Made by a program: the position numbers and the translations under genes
Assembly (NCBI GenBank): GCA_004764695.1
Contig: SMSO01000034.1
Coordinates: 2,612,501-2,676,500 of the forward strand
Direction of reading: 5' to 3'
Source: Schizochytrium sp. TIO01
Taxonomy: Eukaryota > Sar > Bigyra > Thraustochytrida > Thraustochytriidae
Length of the DNA stretch: 64,000 nucleotides
In this document: piece after piece, positions 10,234 to 20,633 of the stretch
Position numbering within the stretch: the stretch's first letter is position 1
Layout of the letters: each line of letters begins with the position of its first letter
Notes under the pieces: generated by a model
What the model was told of the DNA's origin: nothing
The model's input: only the letters and a program-made list of their open reading frames with translations
Database searches by the model: none

Positions 10234-11785
10234 TGCCGTTCTGCTGTTCCGGTGGATATGACAAGTTTAATCAATCGATTTTGGAAACACTGCGGCACTT
10301 TTTGGAGGGTATAAAGAAAAAGAGAAAATGAAAAACTAGCAAGAGCACCTTTGCAGTAAATAAATAAATAAATAAATAAATAGAGGCCTTCTAAAGTCAT
10401 GCCTCAAAGAGCATGAGTGAAGTACGCCTGCCAATCTTTTCCCCAGGCGTTCCTTACCCTGTCACCAGATTCTACCGCCCAATTCATTTTAATAGGTACT
10501 CTTTGAAGGTGACTGACTCCCTTCGCAGCGCCGTTCTCGGTTCTGCAAGTGTTCCTCTTGATGGGTTTGTATCTCACTTGCGGAGCATCGGAACTATAGT
10601 CCCTTTAGCATTTACCTTATATTTGTCTTTTCAGAGTACAAGGTAAAACTTTTAGTTACTTGCTGTGGATATTTAGATACTAATTTAACATGGTGACTAT
10701 TTTCACGTGCCGACCGTTGGTTCTCCACTCAAGTATGACCGACGCCGCGTGTCTTTCGCTCAGTCAAGCCCAAAATCTAAGATCGAAAGCGATTACCCGA
10801 CCCTGAAGAAGGTATTCGGCAGGATGCGCAATACGGTCCTTTCCAGTGCTCCTGCGGAGACGTTGCAGCGCCATGTAGTAACTGGGATCATAGCACCAGG
10901 GTAGTACTCTGCTCAGCCTGAATGAGGTCTCATATTCTCTTGTTATCAACTGCGGTTCACGTCCAAAGGCTGCTACCAGTGTACTATGGCACAACACGTG
11001 CGCCAGTGACTTTCTGGTATATCAGGGGCTACTACTGGTTGGTCAGTTTACTTCGTATCTTAATGAGATTTAAGTAATCGAGCGGCGTGGTTTATTTTCG
11101 CAATCAAACGAACCTCGATTCGAGTCAGGTAGTAGACTTCTTGACTTCGGGATGCGACAAAGCTCGATACTTCAGTGTTTGCTTCATTTTTAAAGGTTCA
11201 AATAACCTGAAACCTGCAAAAATAGACTGCTACTGAGGCTGCTTTAGTCCAATGAGTACGCACCTTCATGTGAGGATCCCAATCATATTCAAGTACCACT
11301 ACTTGGGAAACAGACTTGCATGTGTATTTACAACTGACTTTGAGAATTTATGAGCACTGACTTTAGGAAATTTCTGAGAATGCTTTAATCCAGACTTATT
11401 GAATATTGCCTCTTATGAGAATCAGACCATTATATAAATTTGGTATAAAGGCGTCTTTGTCAATAATGACCGGGACGTATACAATATTATCTTAGCGATG
11501 ATATTCATGATGACTTTAGATTATGCGTATCATAGGCTCAACCCATTATCTGTATCTGCTAAGTACAGTAAATAATTCACGCTTCGAATATTCGAATCAA
11601 TCTGAATTCCAACACATACATTTTGTTTGCATTCTATTCTATTTGAATAGTGTAGTTAGCACCTTTTAAGTTGAAAGCCCTTTTGCAGAACGCGACAAGT
11701 TTAGCACTGTCTAGTTCGGGGGTAATCAATGATCATATGTATTTCTTTTTAAAATACAATGCTGACATACTTGAACTAAAAGTAC
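10234..11785. other. intergenic, divergent promoter region
   Basis: The TIR gene (left, minus) and kinase gene (right, plus) diverge from this 1.55-kb stretch, so both promoters should be here. Apart from a TAAA tract near the left edge I see only short open frames without motifs. The right part is strongly A+T-rich. Confidence 0.45.
10357..10382. repeat. (TAAA)n microsatellite
   Basis: About six tandem TAAA units in the 5' flank of the TIR gene. Confidence 0.9.
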
Positions 11786-12754
11786 ATGGTTAGGGATAAT
11801 CTTTTGGTTGGTATTTACACGAACTATCTGCACACTCACGTCTTCATTAGAGACTGGCAGGGACATCTGCTTATCACAGAGCCTATTTTATGGGATAATG
11901 AGGGCGATATTGATCGGGGAAATATCAGTACGTTGCAGCTTGTTGCACTCGCTATTCTTCTCGCTGCTGATAAAAATGATATGAACTTCGATGCTTATGG
12001 GCATCCTATGATGGTTCGCTGCAATTCTACTGAACAGTTTACTATCAAAAGCCTACCACGTGAATGTGCTAGCAGTCTGGACCTAAAGAGGCCGAAACGG
12101 GGGTGTTTGCCAAATGGATCACCACCTTTGCCACGAAATAAATCACCACCTTCGACACTAAATAAGTATGGTGCAAAATATACAAAGGATGGTGAAGCGG
12201 TCCAACTAACCAAGCTACTCAAGGCTGGGTACACCGCGCTTCTACCCGGTCGCACAGGGTCAGTATTTCGTTTGAACTTCCCCGAACTAGGAGGTGAAAA
12301 GAGCGACAACGTGGTGAAGATATTGGACATTGTTAAGCAAGCAGATCAGATGGACGATATTGACAATGAAGCTGAAATTTATGAGCTATTAGAACCGCTA
12401 CAAGGAATACACATCCCAGAGTTTATCGATTGTGGCAGTTTCGATGAAGGATTTCTTTACGGCCTCGGAACAACGTATTTTGGTGAACCTTTAACACCTG
12501 AAGACATCACCGATGACTTTGTGGAAAAGGCAGTGAATGCTCTCGGTGAAATTCACTCCCATGGTGTACTGCATGGTGATGTGACGATCCGCAATATCCT
12601 ATATAACAAGAAAACTCAAAGGCCTGTCATCATCGACTTCGGCATGGCCGTTGCCAAGTCGAGAGTTACTGAGGAAGGCTTTGCCCTAAGCGCTGATGAA
12701 GAGATTAATGAACTTCGACGTGCGTTGGAGCTAGAAAGAAGCCGAAAAAACTAA
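11786..12754 (+). CDS. atypical HGD-type protein kinase-like protein
   Basis: A 322-residue frame bounded by an in-frame TAA three codons before the ATG. Residues 1-95 form an unrecognised domain; 96-135 are a basic, Pro/Ser-rich linker. Residues about 145-315 form a compact kinase fold: Gly-rich loop LPGRTGSVF (153-161), beta-3 lysine in VVKIL (K178), a candidate helix-C glutamate in NEAEIYE, catalytic HGDVTIRNIL (H263, D265, N270) and IDFG (D284). HGD instead of HRD is typical of Bud32/RIO-like and other small eukaryotic-like kinases. The fold is cut short soon after DFG, with no clear activation segment or C-lobe, which suits Bud32-like enzymes or a truncated gene. The N-terminal domain plus linker plus HGD kinase layout also recalls kinases of Crinkler-related proteins; I cannot confirm that link. 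The substrate is unknown. Confidence 0.65.
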   Translation: MVRDNLLVGIYTNYLHTHVFIRDWQGHLLITEPILWDNEGDIDRGNISTLQLVALAILLAADKNDMNFDAYGHPMMVRCNSTEQFTIKSLPRECASSLDLKRPKRGCLPNGSPPLPRNKSPPSTLNKYGAKYTKDGEAVQLTKLLKAGYTALLPGRTGSVFRLNFPELGGEKSDNVVKILDIVKQADQMDDIDNEAEIYELLEPLQGIHIPEFIDCGSFDEGFLYGLGTTYFGEPLTPEDITDDFVEKAVNALGEIHSHGVLHGDVTIRNILYNKKTQRPVIIDFGMAVAKSRVTEEGFALSADEEINELRRALELERSRKN

Positions 12755-12792
12755 AACATTTACAGTCATCGATGAACCAAATTTTAAAAAAT

Positions 12793-12798
12793 AATAAA
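12793..12798 (+). promoter_or_regulatory. poly(A) signal candidate of kinase-like gene
   Basis: AATAAA about 40 bases after the stop codon, in an A+T-rich stretch. Confidence 0.5.
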
Positions 12799-15700
12799 AT
12801 ATTTAATGTAAAGTGCATCAATGAACAAATTAAAATGAATAATAACTTCCCTTTCAAAGGCGAAGCTTTCTATTTCGATGCAACAAAGCATTAGATCAAC
12901 ATGATCTTTAAGCCCTATGGATCCTCGTGCACTAACCCCGCGAGCCATAAAAGATTATTTGTCCAGTACTTCATTTCCAAATCAGAAGAGCGAGGAGGTA
13001 TTTTAGAGCCAAGCCTGCAACACCGCTACACCTGACGGGTGGTTTCGCCAATTGGCTATTTGTTCGAAATGACCAGACCCAGCAGATATGCCATGTTTAG
13101 TTTGGGAATCTAATTGGCTATAGAGAAGCAAAGATCCTGTCGCTAAGTCAGTCGATCTGTGAATCAGCAGTTACAATTAAGCCATTTAATATTGTTAAGC
13201 CCCTTTTGGGGCGGTTACTACTACCTTACTGCCAATTAGTCTAGCTAGGCATTCTCCTAGAATTGTACATAGTATGACGAATTTGTCCTTTCCTTAAGGC
13301 AGTGCTCACCTCAGATTCCTTCAAGAACAATAGGTGCTTCGATGCATTTGTTTATATTCATTGTGACTAAAAGTTGCGATCGTCTTAGAAAAGGAGAATG
13401 GTCAATGCATTCTATTCTAACTTTAGACTGAGACGACTTCAGCCCATGCGCAAACCCATGTAAATCTCAAGAGGGAGTTACGCATCTGTCGCCGAACTCA
13501 AGGGTTTTGACCAGGCTAGCGTAGGCTCTGTTTAATGAAGACGCTCGAACTCAATCTTTTAATTTACAAGGGTTTATTTAATCTTTTTGAGGGACAGCCT
13601 TTGCAAGGTGAAAAAACCACTTTTAGATCGACGGTTGGCCCACAACTCATTCCTCTGGCTTAAGATGACTATAGTAGTCCATTCGATTGAGTTAAGCACT
13701 AGAACCGCTCAAGGACCCCGCAACGCAAGGTCCTGCTCTGTGAAACCTTGAAAAACGATAGCAGCTCACTTAGTAATATGCATCGTCTAAGATAAACACA
13801 ACGATTGCATAAGCTCAGATATTTAGATAAATTGTATATCGATCACGGCGACTTATTACCTAGAATCAATTATTGCACGCAAAGAGGTCCCAACGCTGGC
13901 AGATTGTTTACGCAGTACCCATAAAATGCCGTTGCCCCTCCACGCTGGTGCTAGGAAAGAGTCGAAGGTCTCATCAATTGCAATATGAACACGCCGTGAT
14001 TATGCAATAGCCAAATTACTTTTCTTGCCGGGGTCGCAAGGACGTCTACGGACGGAGCATATTGGGACAGACATGGGGGTTTGATTTTGATTTTGTTATA
14101 TTCGGGTAGAGCTCCCTCAGCGCTATGGCGTGCTGCATCTAACTATTACAGCGGCAAATCCTGCATTGCGCCAGCAAAATCCTGCCCAATCAGAAGCAGC
14201 CAAATTTGATCACGATTCTATAAAAAAAGACATTTGAGGTGCGGAAAAGTAACCTTTCTCCATGCAGCTTTTTGGCCTCATCTTTTTTTCTTTCTGAATT
14301 TGTAAATTTCGATACATTGTTTAAGCGTCTATACATGCGGGAAGACATAGGCGTCCTCGGATATCTTGCGGGTTTCCCCCCTCAAATCTTCCTCCAACAA
14401 AACTGTCCAAATCGCCATCGACCCCCATGAACAGCGTCCCGCGGACCCCGTCCGTCCCTCAAGCAAGTGTGCCGTTTTCTCCCTACTCTCTATCTCCTAC
14501 CAGTCGCGGCATTTTGGCGCCACAACTCCAATTCCCAGCACTTCGCCATTGTCCATTATCCTGAATGGGCCAGAAACACATGGCCAACTTCAAGCCAGTT
14601 GGACCGGAGCAGTAAAACGCGCTTACACTCAGATGGGTTTTGCGAAAGAATCTCGTTTGTGAAAGACCCTGGCGCGATGAAAGACCCGCCGCCGCCTTCT
14701 TCGTCCAAGATCGGCGGCGAGGAGTAGTTTGTTGGCGGCAGACAGCTCGTGCCTCGACGACGCCTGCCAGGAAGCCGGAGTTCCTGCAACTTCCCCGGAA
14801 GCCCCAAGGCGCCGCTGCGTCTGCAGCGTCCCGGACACGAGAAGGGCAAGAAAGTCTATTTTCGACATGGATTGATGGATGGTCGCAGAAGCAGAAGAAC
14901 CGTTAGATTGATTTCCCAAAGTCCGTCCATTTCTTCCTGGTTCAAATCCTCTTCTTTTGGGATACTTTCCTTCCAGCTTAGCTTTGGGTTACGAGCCAGA
15001 ATGAAGAGTGCCCGAGGAATTCGCTGTGGGCCGCTCACTCGTAGCTCCAGAGCCTATTTTCAAGGCTCCAAGGTGCTGATTGAGGCGCCGATTCAAGCGC
15101 CAACTCGAGAGCGAAGGCGGAGAAGCCAAGCTTAGATGGATCCACAATGCAAGTATTCAATCCACCAAAAACACCGCCGCTTCAGAAAACATAATCTTTT
15201 CCCTTTCAAAAAAACTTGTTTCTTGTTTCTTTTCTTTTCTTTTCTTTTTCCTCTGTCTCTCTCTCTCTCTCAAGAGTACAATACTTCGTTTCACTCACTC
15301 GTAGTATTCTTATGGGTTTTGTGATTGAGTCCTCATAGTGGCACTTAGGCCGTCAGAACAACTCACGCTTTGAGAATCCAGTGTATAGTGCCGTTATTCA
15401 TTCTATTGGAATGACATCGAGCTTTGGGCATAGATCTCGGTGGGCAACAGCTCAAGCTACAGCCCCCCAAGTGGTGCAGTGTACAACGCGTTTTCAACGA
15501 GCGCAGTTCTTTCTCTAACCGATTTTCAGTTGCCAGCAATTTTGATATCAGTTTCACCACAAGGCGAAATGACTCCTTTCCCTTTAGATGAGGCGAAAAG
15601 GCACTCCAAACAACGCAATTATTTCCAGTGTCTGAGAAAGAACATCGTGCGACAGTTGCTTTGCGACCCTCCAGAACGATGGCTCAACGTTGTTTGCTGT

Positions 15701-16310
15701 TAAGCCTACAAAAAATAAAATGCAGCCGAGCACACGACGCGGGTTTGTTGGGACCCAGGCGATCCGATGTTGCCACTCCACTCTCACTGAAGATCAATCG
15801 ACACTGTGCTCCCGAGTGCTGTTCTCTAAGAAGCAGGTGTGACAGCGAAACTGCGCCTGTCCTCGTCAAAGCAACAGCTCCCCTTCTCGCAACCAAAACG
15901 AAAGCAATTTAATTTAATAAAAATTACATTTGTAATTTAAAATGCATAACTCATCATCTAATTGAATGTCCTTTTCTTTTTCCTTTCCTCACTTCTTCTT
16001 CTTCTCTTTCTTCTTAGATCATCGAGAGCAGAGTCTCCTCAATTAAAAAAGCACTGGAATGTCTTCATGTCTTTCATTCGCAGGCAAAGTGTTCATCGGT
16101 TAAGCATATGGATCGGCGCAACGCCTTCTGCGTTCGTTTTTAGCTCTCCTCAGTAAACATTTCATCGATCGAAAATACCGGCCGAGGCGACGCAGATGAC
16201 CTCCGTCCAACCAGCTCTTGATGATCTCTCGAATGAGGGAGCGTCACTTGGCTTCGATCTTCCCAGGTCGCCCAAGTTCGCGATGATGAATCCCTTCTTA
16301 GTTAGTCCAG
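12799..16310. other. long intergenic stretch
   Basis: No gene is supportable. It holds a small perfect hairpin (GCCCC-TTTT-GGGGC at 13199-13212), two GAAAGACC octamers (14661 and 14679) matching a denser cluster near 19.2 kb, and pyrimidine-rich tracts around 15.2 and 15.98 kb. Open frames of about 100 codons overlap one another on both strands around 14.5-15.1 kb without motifs, and I take them as chance. Confidence 0.45.
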
Positions 16311-16609
16311 GTCAAAAACTGGCTCATTCACTCTATTTATTTGTTATATATTTATTTTTAATTAAAAATTAATAACATATGACTACATATACAATACAAT
16401 ATGATGGACGATGATGCAACATACAGTAAGTCGCTTTATATTCAAGTGGTATTTAGGTATATTCTGCAACGCTATTGAAAATCCCTTTTTACTCAAAAAC
16501 CGGCTCATTCACTATTTCTTCTTTTATTAATTTTATTAATTTAAAAACAAAACCAAAAAACAGATAATTTATATACAGAACATGATGGACGATGATGCAA
16601 CATACAGTA
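16311..16609 (+). repeat. short direct duplication, two copies 181 bp apart
   Basis: Copy 1 (16311-16428) and copy 2 (about 16492-16609) share their beginnings (a block reading CAAAAAC-GGCTCATTCACT with one varying base) and an identical 28-bp end that begins ATGATGGACGATGATGCAAC (starts 16401 and 16582). The A+T-rich middle parts have diverged. No frame is conserved between copies. Confidence 0.75.
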
Positions 16610-19600
16610 CATTGTTTCATGCACGGGCTTCGATTGGCCGTTCTACAATCATTCGATGAAGATGCGCATATTTCGAGGCGTTCGAGCGAAATTCGATTTG
16701 GATCCTTAACTGCCTGGTACAACCCAACGCCTGATTTATTGGTTGGTGGTTGCATCTATCTATCGATATAGGATTCCAAGTGTCACTAGTTACGAAGAAG
16801 AGTTAAAAGACACGTGAAACCTGCTTTTGCAGCGCATTGCGTACCGGTGGGGTGTTATTATGATAAACTTTGAGTTTCGAAGTACTGGTCTCTACTTGCG
16901 GTATTTACGAGTCGAGTGCTATACATGCTTTTGCTAAACCGAGCAAGTATTCCAGCCATTGCACAGCACGAAACAAGAGTGCTCGAACTGCAGCAACGAG
17001 CTTTCCAGCCTTTGTGCTTAACTGTGTTGAAGGTTCTCGAGTTTAGCACTGCAAGAGTAAGTATGAACCCTGGAATATCTTTCAATAAGCTCCATCAATA
17101 AGCTCCGCACAATGCAACAATCGATTACCGTAAGGCTCAAAAGGTTCCCTGTCAGCTATTCCCCCACAGAGTCACTTGCGGGTAATTAAGAACTTCATCT
17201 CCAGGCACAATCGAGCTAAGCAGATCAGGAAAAAAGGTTGAAAAAGTTCTTTTCAATTAAACTGATTTGTTCTGCTCGTAAGCAGTGCTGCTTATGAGAT
17301 GACTTTATCTCAAGCGAAATGCCACTCCAGGGCTGGCGGGTAGGCACAAAGTTACAGCCGGCGAGCACATTCCGCTTCGCCAGCTCAAAACGAGTGACCA
17401 AAGCAGCCAGCCTCCTTTCACAATTAGAGCGGCGTGCGCAGACCCTCGAGACCTCGGCCTCGCGGCGCGAAGAAAGGAAAGGCTGAGATAGATACCCAAA
17501 GACAGGCCGCCTGAGACTTTTCTTCGAAGCGTGGCAGCAGCGCTAGCAGGAATCCAGGTACTCGAAAGCTAACAGCTTTCAGGTGCGGGGTCGCCTTCAA
17601 TCCTCCGGGGGAAGCAGGCCCTCACCACAGTGGCCTGTTCCCGGAAGCAGTTGCTCTCAATTCCCGAGCTGCAGCATTTAAATTCTGAGCGGCACTCGCG
17701 CCAGCTCCCTCTCTCACACTTACTCGCCTCTCTCTCTCTCCCCCTCTCTCGTGTCTCAACGGCCCTCCACTGCGGAGCGTTTTCTTACATACACCTATTC
17801 ATGCACCACCAGGAACACAAAACAGAGGCGCCTTCGTTGAGCTCTTCGGCTCGGAATGCGGTTTCCGCAAGCGCTTCTTCTGCTCTCGCATCGGCTGACA
17901 GCGCGAATTTCTCAGGCCCATCGTCGTCCTATCGATCATCTTCTTCCTCTTCTTCTTCGTTTCTCCTGGCTGCTCATGCGTTCTGTGCTCGCCTTCAACG
18001 CCTTCGTTTAGGTTTCCTTTTCTGTCACTCGTCTATGAGAGAGAGCTTCTTATTTCGGGGTCCATCCCAACGCACACGATGGCTCTGCTTCTTCTTAATC
18101 CATTCTGAGTGTCCACTGTGTCGCGTTTTTAGGGTCATCGTCTTTTGTGAAAGTAGACGAAATCTTGACCCAAAAGCCAAAATGATCGTCGCTGCACTGC
18201 GGCCGCCGGCAGCTTGAGCGACCTCAAGTCGAGTCTTTTGGCCTTTGAAGACTTGGTGCTTTCGATTGAAGAAGCACGAATCCTGTGCAAAGTTTTAGGA
18301 ATAACAGAAAGTAAAAGGTTTAGATTCGATTAGATTTGATTAGATTAGTTAGACTGATACACAACACTCGGAGAAACGACACGCATAACTGACAAAGATG
18401 TCATTTTTATTTTATTTATTTTGTTTGTTTGTTTGCAAGTTTCGAAGGACCTCTAATTCTCAGCTCTGGCGCCACGAGACTGAGCTCCTTGCCAGAGAAA
18501 CGTGGGCATTGGCCGCCTCGAGATAGCAGAGCGTCAAGTTTTGACAGGTGTTGGTGGGATCCTGAAAGAAATCTTTTTTGAAAGACACTCGTTCAGCAAC
18601 CCTTTCTTTCTTTGTCTTTTTCTTTCTTTGTTTCTTGTACTCCGAGTTGGCGGTTTTCGAAGTATGAAATCTTCACCTCGATAAAAGGAGGATCGATGGA
18701 GTTGGCGGCGGTTCGATCACAATTCCGAGCGAGCCCTCAGCTTGGTCCTCGCTCCTCTTGGTCGTTAAAGAGCTCGCGAGTAAAGCTCGATATATTCACC
18801 TGTTTCTGCCAAGTTTTGTTTTGTATCCAAGTGAAGAAATTGAAATCTCAGCTTTAGCTTGTTATAATCAAAATCATAAAAAGCAATCAATCAATCAATC
18901 AATCAATCAATAACAAACATTTGTTTGCCAGGAAGAAGAAGAAGAAGACCGCGCGTTCGAATTTGGTACTAGAACCTGTTAAGCCCTGGTAGCTGTCCGG
19001 GACGCTCAGCAGCGCAAGTGCCCACTTACTTAGTACTTTCTTACTTTCTTTTTCACCTCTGAGATGAGAGAGAGAAAGCGCACTCGTGTTTTGACGGATA
19101 TCACGCAATTGAAGCGTCGAAGGCGAATGAATAGGGAAGGGAGTATCGCGCGGAGAGCTTATTGAAAGACCTGCAAACTTGAAAGACCCGTCGAAGTCAG
19201 TGTCAAACGAAAGACCGCACAGAGAGCTTTGAAAGACCCCTTTTCCGCAGGTGTGCGTTGGGTTTGCGATGCCCTTGCATTGCGGCGACCTCGAAGAAGA
19301 CAAAAAACGCTGCCATCCTCGAGGGCTCTACGCTAACTAAGTTCCTCCCTCGACCAGGTTCGCCCCTGCGACGGCCTGCTCGACTAACCGCAGATCAGAC
19401 GATTGGCTCCTTGGAAGCAAAAAAGGAGGCCAAAAAGGAAGGAAGGAAGGGAGGAAAGAAGGAAAGAGGGCCCTCAAAACAGCACAAAGAAAAGAGGAGA
19501 AACAGATGAGCTTTAAACTGAAGTGCGGTATTTTAAAATGCTGAAAAGGCTGTTTCTTTCTGGCATGTTTATAGGGGCCGAGAGAGATTGGAAAGAGTGG

Positions 19601-20174
19601 AAGGGAAGAGAAATACCAAAAAGCCGCATCGCTGACGGACCCTTCACGCAGAAGGATCACAACTCAAAGGCCCAGAAAGAGGCGAGCGCCACCACAAAGA
19701 TCGGCAGAGGAGAAGCTATTTGAGGAAAGACATTCGAATTGCTGGCAAAGGCGAGCTTTGTCTTGAATATTACGCATCACACACATGGTGATCGAAACAA
19801 AGTCCAAGCGGACGGGTGGGAGCTGTTTACTTTTTATCTTCGCGTGAGCCATCTTCAAGTTCTTTTTCTTTTATCTGGCTCTTCGGTCCAAGACAAAGAG
19901 TTTACCTGGTGCCCACAAATGAATTATGCCTGGCAACTTTTTAAATATAAAAAGGTGTTTATTTTCTTTTGTTAAATTTTAAAAAGAATTAAATCAAAAG
20001 TTTTAAAGTTGATTTAAAATGCTGCCCTTGACAGTAACTCACCCCTAAACATACAAAAGAATAGGAGGACAGGCTTACTTACTAGTCGACCTGATTTTCA
20101 TCTTGGGGTAAATTTTGAGGTGGAGGAATCCCACTCGCTTGACTAGCAAATCCCAAACCTAAGCAGTTCCATAT
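16610..20174. other. long intergenic stretch
   Basis: No gene is supportable. The longest frame (17630-18217) is serine-rich low-complexity and without domain signals. Simple repeats include (AATC)n at 18884-18912, GATTAGATT-like units near 18.33 kb, and purine-rich AAGG tracts near 19.43 kb. Confidence 0.45.
19164..19238 (+). promoter_or_regulatory. cluster of four GAAAGACC octamers
   Basis: GAAAGACC occurs at 19164, 19181, 19209 and 19231, all on the plus strand within 75 bases, with irregular spacing of 17, 28 and 22. Two further copies lie at 14661 and 14679. Irregular spacing argues against a simple tandem repeat. A protein-binding cluster is possible but untested. Confidence 0.3.
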
Positions 20175-20266
20175 ATACATACATACATACATACATACAT
20201 ACATACATACATACATACATACATACATACATACATACATACATACATACATACATACATACATAC
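20175..20266. repeat. (TACA)n microsatellite
   Basis: About 23 near-perfect tandem TACA/CATA units, ending 70 bases before the small open frame at 20337. Confidence 0.97.
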
Positions 20267-20336
20267 GCTCTAGCCGTAGGAGGATATCTAACAACTCTCT
20301 AGGCACAGCCAAGCGAACACCTAAAAAAGTTGCAAA

Positions 20337-20633
20337 ATGGGCAAGAGGTTAAATATGGAAACCAACAACACGAAGTCGCGTACTTCACCTCAGGATGATA
20401 GCCCTGAGCTTGTGCTGGAGCCATACACAGGACAAATGCTTACAGCTTCGCGTGCTGCACATGTCACAGCAGTCTACGAAAGGTTGATCATGAACCCGCA
20501 AAGTAGCAGCATCAGAGTAACTCGTCCTCTTCAGCCGTGCGGAATCAACCCTCAAGATGGTAGCAGAGCATACCGTCCACGCCTCTACACTCAAGCAGAA
20601 CTGCCCAAAGCATCTGACTTTTTCGACATTTGA
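20337..20633 (+). CDS. small hypothetical protein
   Basis: A 98-codon frame starting with a good context (GCAAAATGG). The composition is balanced and not low-complexity: a polar N-terminus, a helix-like middle (LTASRAAHVTAVYERLIM) and an acidic/aromatic end (ASDFFDI). There is no signal peptide or membrane helix, and I recognise no family. It stands alone between a microsatellite and a gene-poor stretch. It may be a real short gene or a chance frame. Confidence 0.35.
   Translation: MGKRLNMETNNTKSRTSPQDDSPELVLEPYTGQMLTASRAAHVTAVYERLIMNPQSSSIRVTRPLQPCGINPQDGSRAYRPRLYTQAELPKASDFFDI

Noticed and set aside
17630-18217. 195-codon plus-strand frame
   Set aside because: Serine runs and CT-rich DNA explain the long frame; no domain, no supporting context, no similarity to neighbours.
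20175-20266. TACA tract or other arrays as CRISPR
   Set aside because: These are simple tandem repeats without spacers, in eukaryotic sequence.
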